A DNA stretch of 64,000 nucleotides, from NCBI RefSeq assembly GCF_020921035.1, contig NC_063157.1, positions 11,568,001 to 11,632,000 on the forward strand, in the 5' to 3' direction. Source of the stretch: Rhodamnia argentea (lineage: Eukaryota; Streptophyta; Magnoliopsida; Myrtales; Myrtaceae). A program made the position numbers and the translations under genes. Numbering within the stretch: position 1 is the first letter of the stretch; every line of letters starts with the position of its first letter. Below are positions 54,938-64,000 of this stretch, piece after piece. Below the pieces are notes generated by a model. It made no database searches, was not told the origin of the DNA, and worked only from the letters and a program-made list of their open reading frames with translations.

Positions 54938-55908
54938 CTATCGAAGACGTTGGAGAAGTCCATTTCTCAATTCAATTGGAGTTTGGATGAAAGCCTCCCT
55001 CCATGTGGCACTATCCATTGCTCGTTCAAGTGCCTTGTGGTAAAGATCCGCATCCAACTCGGGTATGCTAAGTAGGACATTAATCACAGCAGATATGGAG
55101 AAGGGGTCTACAGGTGGTAATGTGACTTGTGAGGTGGCAGCAGATTCACTTTGTTGACTTGCCCTGGATTTAATCATTTCTTGTAAGGCTTTGCATGTGT
55201 TGGAAATTTCACATGCTTTACTCTTTCTTCTCCTCTTGGTATTTGTAGTTCTATCCAAGTTGTGTTGTCCACTTGTAAAGACTTCCTCATCGGTGGGGTG
55301 TTCACCAAAGTCGTTTGGATCATCATCTGCATGACCACCATGATCGCCACCTTCCTCTGACTTCACCAAATCTTCGGCATTTCCTAGTGCTTGCTCGCCA
55401 GTAGCATATGTATCACCAAATACAATGAACAGCGCGGAATACCGAGGAAATCCATCCTTCTTGAACTTTGCCCGATCAGCATTATCCCGCAATTTTCACA
55501 ATAATGATATACTTCAGCAACACAAACAAACCTCTTAAAATACACATATATACTAGAACAACATAAACAAAAGTTAAATGATACCTTGATGTGAAGTTCC
55601 CATATACTTGGATCATCCACAACAACTGTTTTATTCACATTATCCCAGCCAAATCCGGATTGTGTCAGAAGCTTCTTAAAACTGTCAAATAATCTTCTCA
55701 ATTTGTTCATCTTGTTCTTCAGTTGTGATAGCTTATATTGGCATCTTGCCCGACTATTAAATTCAGCAAGTATAGTTTTCCACCCTGCTTTGTTGAAAGT
55801 ACAAGAGGTACAATTTCCCTTTTTTACCTCTTCTACCATCAAACTTATAAAAATGTTGGTCACATGGTCGGTCCACTTTGCATTATATGTATCTTTCTCG
55901 GATGCCAT
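54938..55908 (-). pseudogene. Harbinger ORF1, Myb/SANT-like DNA-binding protein
   Basis: Exon 1 (55908-55585) starts MASEKDTYNAKWTDHVTNIF and contains the trihelix-like Myb/SANT domain (NKAGWKTILAEFNSRARCQY, LKNKMNKLRRLFDSFKKLL). Exon 2 (55486-54938) starts DNADRAKFKKDGFPRYSALF and ends with an acidic linker and a C-terminal IPELDADLYHKALERAM region, in all 290 residues. In Harbinger elements this protein partners the transposase for nuclear import and terminus binding. The exon 2 acceptor reads ttgcGG instead of ttgcAG at 55488-55487, in the right phase, so splicing is probably impaired; both exons are otherwise open. The alternative upstream acceptor gives a stop. Confidence 0.82.
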
Positions 55909-55989
55909 GACTACCACACGCAACCATAACATAGTCATAACATTGTAACATAAATACTAGAATAATTCTTTTAAGAAAAAGGAATAGAG

Positions 55990-57164
55990 ATTCAGACTTT
56001 GGGTTTGTATCCACCCACACATGTATTCAACATTTACAAATTAAAGAAAAAAACACATTATACTTGCTGCAAAAAGGATGTCACGTAGCAAAACTAACTT
56101 TTGTAACAAATTCTTGAAAAGGGATACGAGCACAACCCACAGCAAAAAGAGACGAACACAAAATATGAGCATCATCAAGTGTTTCTTCTCTCTCTCTAAC
56201 ATGATTCATATCTCCTGCTAAGGTAAATATCCTCACCTGTATTCCCCTATATCGATAGGTTGTTTGGTTCAGCAAGTAAGAAGTCAAGGTACTTCCTCGC
56301 TTCTTCCACAATCAAAAAGTCATGAAAAAGTTATACACGAATTTAAACATCAAGATGTAGATTTCATAACAGATTTGATAAATTTATGTGTCAAATAAAT
56401 GTCAACTTCCAGTCCTCAAGAACAGAAGTGTAATCGAAATAGAGCAAAATCCATTCTAGAATTCCAGAGGGAGAATGATGGGAGGTTTAGTGGAGGTAAA
56501 AGTCCATGAGAGTCGGGCCACTAGAAGCCCCCGTTAATAGCAGAACAAAAGCACTCCGAAAATTTCCAGACACTTATCCCAAAATTTATTCAATCGGTTC
56601 GGGTACACCCATATCTCTAATTAGCTCCATGTATAAGGATTCTGGTGTGACTTAGCTAATGCGCTTGAGATATGTAGAAGTAGACCTCATCTAGTCTATT
56701 TTCTTTTCATTTACCACAAAACTTAGCAACTAATTGGTCGCAATATAAGCACATTGCCTACTCTCCGGAATAAATCCCAGCAAAGATTCCCGCCCATATT
56801 GCAATATCTTGGAACCGACGCGATCTCATCGCTCCGATCAACATGCCACTATAACCTCACGACGAAGACTTCTTCCGTCGTCCGTGTACGCAACAAACCA
56901 ACAGTTTATTTTTAAAGCCAATCTCACGCAGTAGCCACTGAAAAAAAATCAACCAGTCTATTCATCTTAACATCTAGTTGACCTCCAAAAGAAAACCTTT
57001 CGCAAAATTCCAGCTCAAGACCATCAAAGCTGGCGAGATCGAGTAAAATTGCGGAATCAAACTCCCAACAAGGAAAAAAAAGAATGAATAGATGTGGACA
57101 AGCACGAGGAAAGCGCACGAACGAAGACAAATACGACCACGCAAACAAAAATAAAAACAACACG
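55990..57164. other. Harbinger 5' internal non-coding region
   Basis: Lies between ORF1 and the GC-rich island, inside the transposon. Minus-strand ORFs at 56081-56311 and 56924-57163 have no motif. Possibly a leader with intron. Confidence 0.5.
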
Positions 57165-57300
57165 GAATGAGGGCAACACTCGGCCGAGCTCGATTAGGGC
57201 TACCCTCGCCCGGATCGGCGAGGGCTACGCTCGGCCGAGCCCGATTAAGGCCTAATCAGGCTTGGCCGAGCGTAGCCCTCGCCGATCTGGGGGAGGGATG
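57165..57300. repeat. GC-rich palindromic island inside Harbinger
   Basis: Arms 57213-57241 and 57259-57287 are inverted repeats of 29 bp with one mismatch around a 17-bp centre, making a 75-bp near-palindrome. The preceding 57177-57212 is another partly complementary copy of the same 'ctcggccgagc/gggctac' text. Base composition is far from the AT-rich flanks, and similar 'ggcgagggct' islands occur in the MULE MITE cores, so it may be a captured fragment. Confidence 0.85.
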
Positions 57301-57723
57301 CCCTTATCGGGCTTGGCAAGGAGACGAAGAGAAAATAGGGTCGTGCGGAACTCACCGGAATCGTGCTACGAAGAGGTGGATAGCGGCGGTCGAGCTAAGG
57401 GGCGGCGGTCGAGCCGAGGAGCGGCGGATGCGGGAGTGAGTTGAGAGCCGCGACGGACAAGAAAGAGGGAAGTGTTGTTTTAGGTTAGAGAAGTGACGAA
57501 GAGAAAGGGGTTATGTTGTGTTTTATCCCATTTTCCTTATCGTTTTGTAAAAGTGGTTCTTTTTGAAGAACCAACTTTTTTTTGCTTCTTTTTTTGGCTT
57601 TAAAATTGATTCCGGGATCGGAACCGGAATCAATTTTTTTTGCGTTACCAAATGCGATTCTCATCCTTTTTTGTTTCCAAAATCGGAATCGGAGAATGAG
57701 AATGGTTACCATGCAAGCCCTTA

Positions 57724-58679
57724 GAGATAAAGTTTGAGTCGGATTGGAGGTCTATCCAATTTTTTAGAATTATTCAAAACAATTTTTCCAATCTTAAAGA
57801 TAATTCTTTCAAATTAAAATTGGATCAAACTTTTAGATGAGGAAAGGTGGATCCCCAATCTCATAATTTTGGCCACCCCTCTAAATTTTCAAAAGTTCAA
57901 ACTCAATTGATTCATTTTATCTTATTTTTTGTCGTGCTTGCTTGTTTTGATTTGTTATAAAATTTGTACCTAAATAAACAAGCATGCTCATAATATATGC
58001 TCCCATGTGCCTAGACCCTTCAGAAAAATTAAATCACACGCCTTAGTCATGATCTCATGGAATGGGATAGTGATTTAGTATAAAACTTCGTTTTCTTTCC
58101 CTTTAGCAAAAAGGACGTTGTTGTTTTATACCCTTATCCGCATATTGGCTCGAATCTTCGACGATGTAGAGGATAAAAATTCTTCTCTAACCCAGATATT
58201 TGGGGATGAATGAATTTTCATAAAAATCAAAAATTAAAAGGTATATTATGGGCATTTTTGTTTATTTTTGTTCAAGTTTTTTATTGCTTTTTGAGTGCTT
58301 TTATTTTCGCCGAAAATACCAAAAAAATCAAACCATTTTCGCATAATACATGGTCATGTCACATTTTCCTAAATCTTTCAAATCACATCGATCAATCAAA
58401 AAAGGATTTTTCATGAAAATTGGTACCGAAAGGGCATTAATTTTCAAATTAATGTAACCAATTTCCCGAGCTCATTTTCTCTGATTCGTAGGAATAAAAT
58501 AGTTCTCCCGCTATTTTATATAGGTTTCTAATCAACCTACCGTAAATGATTAGTGGCAGCTCCAATTAAATAATTTTTCACGAATTGAACTTAAGTTGCG
58601 ATTTGATAGGACTTGGGAGAGTCCGAGTTAGGTTAGTTAATTTAATTAATCTGATAATCCATTAGCCTAAATTTTAAGT
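57724..58679. other. Intergenic right of the Harbinger element
   Basis: AT-rich, with a 68-codon ORF at 58210-58416 that is Phe-rich with no motif. Nothing recognised. Confidence 0.45.
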
Positions 58680-58890
58680 CGCGACAGCCAGCTGACCAAA
58701 ATTGGCCGGATAAGCTAAATTGGTATAAATACAAAAGATTTAGGAATGAATTGACACAAAAAAGGTTTATGACTGAATTAGCACAAATGCAAAAGATTTA
58801 TGACTGAATTGGCAAAATTAAATGGTTTAGGACTAAATTGGTAAAAGTGCAATAGATTTAAAACTTTTTTGACAATTTTTTCCATCTTAC
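58680..58890. repeat. Right arm of a MULE-type MITE
   Basis: 'ggccggataagctaaattgg', 'gatttaggaatgaattgaca' and 'aggtttatgactgaattagc' repeat three to four times with small changes, the family's right arm in an expanded form. No left arm. Confidence 0.6.
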
Positions 58891-58950
58891 TATGAAGGTG
58901 TTGCAACCGTGAAGTAACATTCACAATCTCAATCCAAACATTAGGAGCTC

Positions 58951-58955
<5 letters not shown>

Positions 58956-58989
<34 letters not shown>
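58956..58989. repeat. (GA)n microsatellite
   Basis: About 17 GA dinucleotides. Confidence 0.9.
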
Positions 58990-58990
<1 letters not shown>

Positions 58991-59595
58991 GAGGTTAGGG
59001 AATTGGTCGAGGCGATGGTGAGGGCCAATGTGTTAGTCGATAGCGGCCGCAATAGGTGATAGGGCTTGAGTGAGCTTATCTTATAGTATAAGCTTAGTGT
59101 CTTCTTGGATTCCTATGGAGGATAGGTAAATGGGTCCTTTTCGTTGCATGTTTCGTTTGCGACTCAAATTGTAGAAAGAACAGAGCAAATAAAGTAGTAG
59201 GGATTATTTTCTATTCTAGTAGTATTAGATTAGTTCATGTCGTCAAAGAGTTGGACAATGAAAATAGATAGCAAATGCCTAATCGAATTGATCGGGTATG
59301 TAGAAACAAGGTTCAAGTCTACAAGTCTGTTAAGATTTTTCTAGAATGACTAAAAAGAGATTCTTTAACCGGAAAGAATTCAATTCGGATGTAAGGTACT
59401 CTTTCAAATTGAAAGTGTATGTTCCCACGTTAGAAGTTGAGGATGCAAATTATCCAAAAAGGCACAAAAATTTCCCCATTTAGTAATTAATCCGAGGACA
59501 CTCCTCCACCCTTTGTGTACTATGTGTTGCATCTATCCTTGGTCGAAGGGAGCTTCCACTTTGCTTTTTGATTGGTGAGTTACAAAGTTAGACAC
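58990..59595. other. Intergenic before the second Copia element
   Basis: No gene or known repeat recognised. Confidence 0.45.
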
Positions 59596-60269
59596 TGTTG
59601 TAATATAATGTGGAAACTAACTAGGATTTTACAACTAAGTCAATGCTAAAAGCACAGAAAAATTAACGATGAACGATAAAGGACACAAGAGATTACGTGA
59701 TTCGGTCAGAATATTAGTACCTACATCCACGGAAGAGCCAGTAAGAATAATCCACTATAATCAAAGAACCAAATTTACAATTGCTCAATATGCTCATGTT
59801 TCCCGCACCTATATTATATCCAAAACCCAAAGTGTTCACAATAAACAATTGAATTGGATATAATAAAATGCACCCACAAAATTCTCGTGTTCAAACCTAA
59901 GCATCGTATGAATGTCCCGTACGTTCGTGGCTTTTTTTTTTTTAAGGTTCTAGTTGCTTCTTGGCTTCTTGGGTGGGTCTCAAAAAAAGGAAAACCCTCT
60001 CTGCTATGGCTTCTAATATCAAGGCGTAAGACGTCTTCATAGAGAAGTCCATCACTTGGTTAATCGGTCAAATTGTATGATATCTCCAAATCCAATCTTG
60101 TGATTTTTATCAAGAAAATTAAATAAAGCAAGATATTATCATCTCACCACAATATACATATAAGATCACTTGTGTATATCCATTAGGACTTTCCTTGAAT
60201 GCCTTATCTATATTCTCCAATTCGGATTGGGTTCCTCAAACAACTCGAACTCGAGACATTAATTTAACA
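59596..60269 (-). repeat. Candidate 3' LTR of the second Copia element
   Basis: In minus-strand sense the segment starts TGTTAAATTAATG and ends ATTACAACA, 674 bp, and is preceded by a purine stretch 'aaggtggagaat', a normal polypurine tract position. The other LTR is beyond the window, so the boundaries are inferred from TG...CA and tract only. Confidence 0.6.
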
Positions 60270-60814
60270 ATTCTCCACCTTAGCTCGACGTTTGTAACTA
60301 TGTATAGTGTTCATCATCCATGCTGCTCTCCCAATGCCCCAATGGCCGATCACTCTCTACAGCGCCAATAGTGCTCAAGTAGAGCTTGAGCTTCGTCAAA
60401 GGAATAGGCTTAGTCATCATATCCGCCGGGTTCTCCACTGTCGCTATCTTTTTTCACAACAACCTTACCCTTAGCTAAGATATCTAGGATGAAGTGGTAC
60501 CTAATGTCGGTATGCTTAGTCCGCTTGTGATAAACTGGATTATATATCGGATAAATCTCACATTAGTTGTCATAGTGTATATCAACACTTTTCTATTCTA
60601 ACCCAAAGTCCAAGAGCAAACCTTTTAATCATATCGCCTCCTTCGCTATAAAGGTCAGTGCAATATACTCTTCCTCAATCGATGACAAGGCAACGTGGTC
60701 CTGTAAGGACGCCTTCCAACTAATTGCACCACCTGCAAGTGTAAGTATGTACCCTACCAAAGACATGCATTCATCCAAGTCACCTGCATGATCGGAATCC
60801 ACAAAACAAGTGGT

Positions 60815-61570
60815 TTATCTGTCATTTTTGTCCCTTCGGTATACTATACCAATGTCATTTGTCCCATTTAAATATTCGAGGATCCATTTCACAGCTTTCA
60901 AATGAGTTTTACCGGGACGCTTCATATAACGACCGATTAAACTCATTGCATGTGAAATATTGGGTCTAGTACATATCACATCATACATAATATTACTCAC
61001 GGCACTAGAATAAGGAACATAAGACATATGTTCCTCCTCCTTCTCAGCCTGTGGTGATAACTTAACTAAAAGTTTAAAATGCTTTGCTAATGGAGTATTT
61101 GTAGATTTCATTGATCGCATATTAAAACATGCTACAATCTTCTCAATATATTTCTTTTGAGACAGACGTAAAACTCCCTTTGTCCTACCGGGCAAAATTT
61201 CCATACCCAAAATTTCCTTTGCAGCACCTAAATCTTTTCATTCTCAAACTCAGCACTTAATTGCCTCTTCAACACATCAATATCGGACATATTTTTCGCT
61301 GCTATTCAACATATCATCAACGTATAACAACATATATATCAAAGACCCATTCTCCAATCTCCTAAAGTAAACACAGCTATCCATCTGACTTTTCGAATAG
61401 TCCTAACTAGCCACGAAAGCATCAAAACGCTTATGCCACCGCCTAAGAGACTATTTCAACTCATACAAAGATTTTTTTAACAAGCAAACATGGGTTTCCT
61501 TACTCGGAATAGCAAATCCCTCTGGCTGCCTCATGTAAATCTATTCCTCCAACGCATAGTGAAGAAACGT
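60815..61570 (-). pseudogene. Copia reverse transcriptase remnant
   Basis: From about 61540 the text MRQPEGFAIPSKETHVCLLK opens the RT thumb region, then stops occur, then LLYVDDML (the YVDD catalytic motif), a further break, and an open 131-codon frame at 60815-61210 with LGMEILPGRT-type text, SLIGRYMKRPGKTHLKAVKW and LNGTNDIGIVYRRD. The RNase H part just downstream is only partly readable (60500-60800). Several in-frame stops prevent translation. Confidence 0.85.
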
Positions 61571-61947
61571 CGTTTTCACATCAAGTCGCTCCAACTCGAG
61601 ATCCCGTGCAGCAACTAAGACAAGTAAAATACAAATAGAAGTATGTCTTACCACGGGAGAGAACACCTCATTATAGTCAATGCCCTCTCATTGTGTATAC
61701 CCCTTTGCAACAAGTCTCACCTTATACATCGTTGCCTCAATACCGGGAATGCCCTTTTTCGGTTTATAGACCCATTTACCTCCGAAAATCTTCCAGCTCT
61801 TAGGTACTTTAACTAGCTTCTATGTCTGATTTCGATGAAGTGATTATATCTCTTTACTCATAGTTCTTAACCACTGCGATGACTCGGAACCAGCCATCAC
61901 TTCAGAGTGTAAGGAAGGCTCGTTTGTCTCCACCTCGTCACCCTCAA

Positions 61948-62280
61948 TCAAAGTATTAGCAATATATGTATAAGCATAACGTATCGATGGTTTAATTTGC
62001 TTCTCTGTCTATCTGCGGCTATACTATGTTGCGGCTTTGTTGGTTGTTCAGTATCACCAACTTCGGGAATTGCGGCCTCATTTGTAGTCTCAACCTTTGT
62101 TACCTCCAAGGTCTTCGGAGTCTCCGCTTGAAGCTCCACCTCACTACCGACACCATGATCTATCTGTTCTGCTGGTTGTGTCTCAAGACTCCTTTGTTGA
62201 AGCATTACGGTCTCGTCGAAGATCACGTCTCTGCTAATTAGAAAATCGGGTGATCCGGGAGGTGCACTATAGCCGATAGC
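61948..62280 (-). pseudogene. Copia integrase-RT linker remnant
   Basis: VIFDETVMLQQRS is the standard phrase just after the integrase C-terminal domain in this Copia lineage, followed by a Glu/Thr/Pro-rich spacer. The frame is open for 92 codons but isolated by stops on both sides. Confidence 0.7.
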
Positions 62281-62299
62281 CTTTCACCCCATGTGCATA

Positions 62300-63500
62300 A
62301 CCCAGAAATATGCACTTCTTTAACCTTGACTCAAGCTTACCATCACTCACATGAGCATACGCGGGACATCCGACTACTCGTAATCTAGAGTAATCAATAA
62401 GTTCCCCGACTATACTTCCTCTGGAGTCTTCTACTCAATAGTAGAAGATGAAGATCGATTAATCTGGTAACAAGCCATGTTCACTGCTTGAGCTCCAAAT
62501 TCCTTACCTATTTCAGCATGCAAAAGCATACTCCAAGCTCACTTAAGTAAAATTCTGTTCTTACGTTTCGCCACGCCATTCTACTATGGTGTCCTAGGTA
62601 CTGTGCGGTGTCTCACAATTCCTTCTCTCTCGCAGAACTCGGTAAATTTTTTACCATGGAACTCCATGTAATTATCGGTTCTTCGGCACTTGATCGGTTT
62701 ATCTGACTACTTCTCAATCAATGCCTTAAATTTCTTGAACCGATCAAACACATCAGATTTGTGCTTCGGAAAATATACCCATACCTTTTTGGAATAGTCT
62801 TCGATAAAAGTTAGCAAATATCGGGCAACTCCTTTTGAAGGAACCGAAGATGGGCCCTAGACATCCGAATGAATATATTCAATGGTTACTTAGTTCGGTA
62901 TTGCTTTCCAAAAATACAATGCTCACATAAGTCTAACTTACTTGTTTTTTTTACCCTTTAACAACCCCATATTACTCAGCATCGTCATACATATCTCACT
63001 TATATGCCCCAAACGTATCCGCCATAACCGAGTTAAATCGAAATCTGACTCACCCGATGAAACTGCAGCAACTCCTATCACACTCTCTTCCAGTAGATGA
63101 TAAAGAGAACTTATTTTCTTTTCTTTCATTACTGCCATGGCACCTCGAGAGATTTTCGGTGCTCCATCTTCAGCGGTGTACTTACATCCGATATCATCGA
63201 GTGTCCCCGGAGAAACAAGGTTTTTCTTGAGCTTCGGTACATGCCTTACATTTTTTAATGTGCGAATTACACCATCATGCGTTTGAATCCGTACCATCCC
63301 CATCCCCATAATTTTGTAAGTCGTGTTATTCTCCAACGGAACTTTACCATCATTTACAGTCCGGTAAGTAGTAAACTAGTTCTTATGAAACGTCATATGA
63401 TAAGAACACCCCGAATCTAGCACTCATTCATCTCCCGACGAACCCGATGTTACATACAAGACAACATTTGCATCACTAGTGTTCTCCTCAACAATATTTG
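62300..63500 (-). pseudogene. Copia protease, pre-integrase and integrase remnants
   Basis: The best frame (62938-63336) contains VRIQTHDGVIRTLKNVRHVP, a protease/pre-integrase boundary phrase (KLKKNLVSPGTLDDIGCKY), and LWRIRLGHISEICMTMLSNM. Integrase proper (62300-62930) is readable only in pieces with stops. Confidence 0.75.
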
Positions 63501-64000
63501 CCACACCGCTTGTGGCTTTCTACTTATTACATCTGTTTCTCAACTTAGGACAATTTCTTCTGTTGTGCCCCTCCTCGTGACACTCAAAGTACTTCATGTG
63601 TCCCTTGGACTTTCTATGGCGTGATTTAGACATGCTTTTACCTCTATTGCTACTAGACCCCCGATGTTGCTCTCTATCTTGAGTCACTAGTCCCTGCGCT
63701 ACATCCTGTGCTGGATTGTCATCTCACTACTTTCTCTGCCACTACTTAGAAAATAATACGAACTTTATCTCTTCCGAGATAATCGTAGTACGCTCTTGTA
63801 ACAGTGAATCAGTAAAGTGCTCCCATGACTTTGGTAAAGAAGCCAACAACATCATGCCCCGCTCTTCATCATCAAGTGTCTTATCGACGTTCTTCAAATC
63901 CATCATGAGTTTATTAAATTCATCTAAGTGGGTTTTGATAGACGTACCTTCGATATATCCGAATTGAAACATCATCTTCAACATATATAAGCGATTGTTC
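63500..64000 (-). pseudogene. Copia gag remnant
   Basis: 63984-63742 reads MLKMMFQFGYIEGTSIKTHL and later MMLLASLPKSWEHFTDSLLQ, the UBN2-type gag of Copia elements. A zinc knuckle near 63540-63600 (FECHEEGHNRRNCPKL) has lost its first cysteine. The start of gag lies beyond the window. Confidence 0.78.

Larger units (their letters stand above)
51954..57720 (-). mobile_element. Full-length PIF/Harbinger DNA transposon, decayed
   Basis: The 5767-bp element has inverted ends GGGTGCGCATGGTAACC (left) and GGGCTTGCATGGTAACC (right, reverse complement), continuing for about 27 bp, and is flanked by the 3-bp duplication TTA (51951-51953 and 57721-57723) typical of PIF/Harbinger. It encodes, on the minus strand, the two expected proteins: a Myb/SANT-like DNA-binding protein (ORF1) and a DDE transposase (ORF2). 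Both carry lesions. Sub-terminal regions repeat 'gattc/gaatc' words. The 5' end of the element (minus strand sense, 57165-57440) contains a GC-rich palindromic island. Confidence 0.93.
59596..64000 (-). mobile_element. Second Ty1/Copia element, 3' part, heavily decayed
   Basis: On the minus strand, in order from the right edge: gag (YIEGTSIKTHLDEFNKLMMD), a zinc-knuckle remnant whose first Cys reads Tyr, protease/pre-integrase, integrase remnants, the linker, reverse transcriptase and RNase H, then a candidate LTR. The element extends past position 64000. Its age is clearly greater than that of the element at 32437: stops and frame breaks occur throughout. It is unrelated at the LTR level to the first Copia element. 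Confidence 0.88.

Noticed and set aside
1-64000. Novel multi-gene defence or metabolic cluster
   Set aside because: The intact genes belong to unrelated known families, are separated by repeats and are not co-oriented; SABATH plus MATE side by side could hint at a metabolic cluster, but the SABATH gene is dead and no partner enzymes are present.

Overview
This window is nuclear DNA from a flowering plant, almost certainly a woody dicot. The evidence is spliced genes with GT-AG introns, plant-specific families (DETOXIFICATION/MATE transporters, SABATH methyltransferase, a plant ankyrin/integrin-linked-kinase-like protein), Ty1/Copia and PIF/Harbinger elements, many MITEs, and AT-rich intergenic DNA with short GC-rich islands. 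I could not fix the species. A repeat-rich rosid such as a member of the Myrtaceae is a guess from the repeat style only. No CRISPR array, operon or other prokaryotic feature is present.

Layout. 1-15.9 kb: no intact gene, but a dense repeat landscape of Mutator-like MITEs with 9-bp target duplications, hAT MITEs with an 8-bp duplication, Ty3/Gypsy pol scraps, and several diverged duplicated blocks. 15.97-19.83 kb (minus): an intact 7-exon METTL10/AR401-like lysine methyltransferase. 20.9-21.9 kb: a repeat built of ~57-bp units in both orientations. 22.3-23.7 kb (minus): a SABATH methyltransferase pseudogene. 24.8-28.5 kb (plus): an intact 11-exon ankyrin plus pseudokinase gene. 29.2-45.3 kb: a tandem MATE transporter array. 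Its first copy is dead and split by a Copia element, the second is a truncated stub, and the third is intact. 46.5-49.0 kb (minus): two small proline-rich genes ending in Pro-Pro-Tyr or Pro-Pro-Pro-Pro-Tyr. 51.95-57.72 kb: a complete but decayed PIF/Harbinger transposon. 59.6-64.0 kb (minus): the 3' part of a second, heavily decayed Copia element that runs off the window.

Genes working together. The only clear functional grouping is the MATE array, which arose by local duplication and appears to retain one working gene. The remaining genes are unrelated neighbours. Exon joins were worked out by eye from splice sites, reading phase and family conservation. For the four spliced genes given as full models (methyltransferase, pseudokinase, intact MATE, and the dead MATE by alignment to it) the phases close exactly.

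I found no new multi-gene system. The best material for a second look is: (1) the Copia insertion into a MATE exon, with a paralogous empty site 7-12 kb away and six in-frame stop codons but no frameshift; (2) the pseudokinase with HRD changed to HNH and DFG changed to EYW; (3) the Harbinger element with a 75-bp near-palindrome near its end; and (4) MITE insertions that can be dated relative to each other through a paralogous flank.
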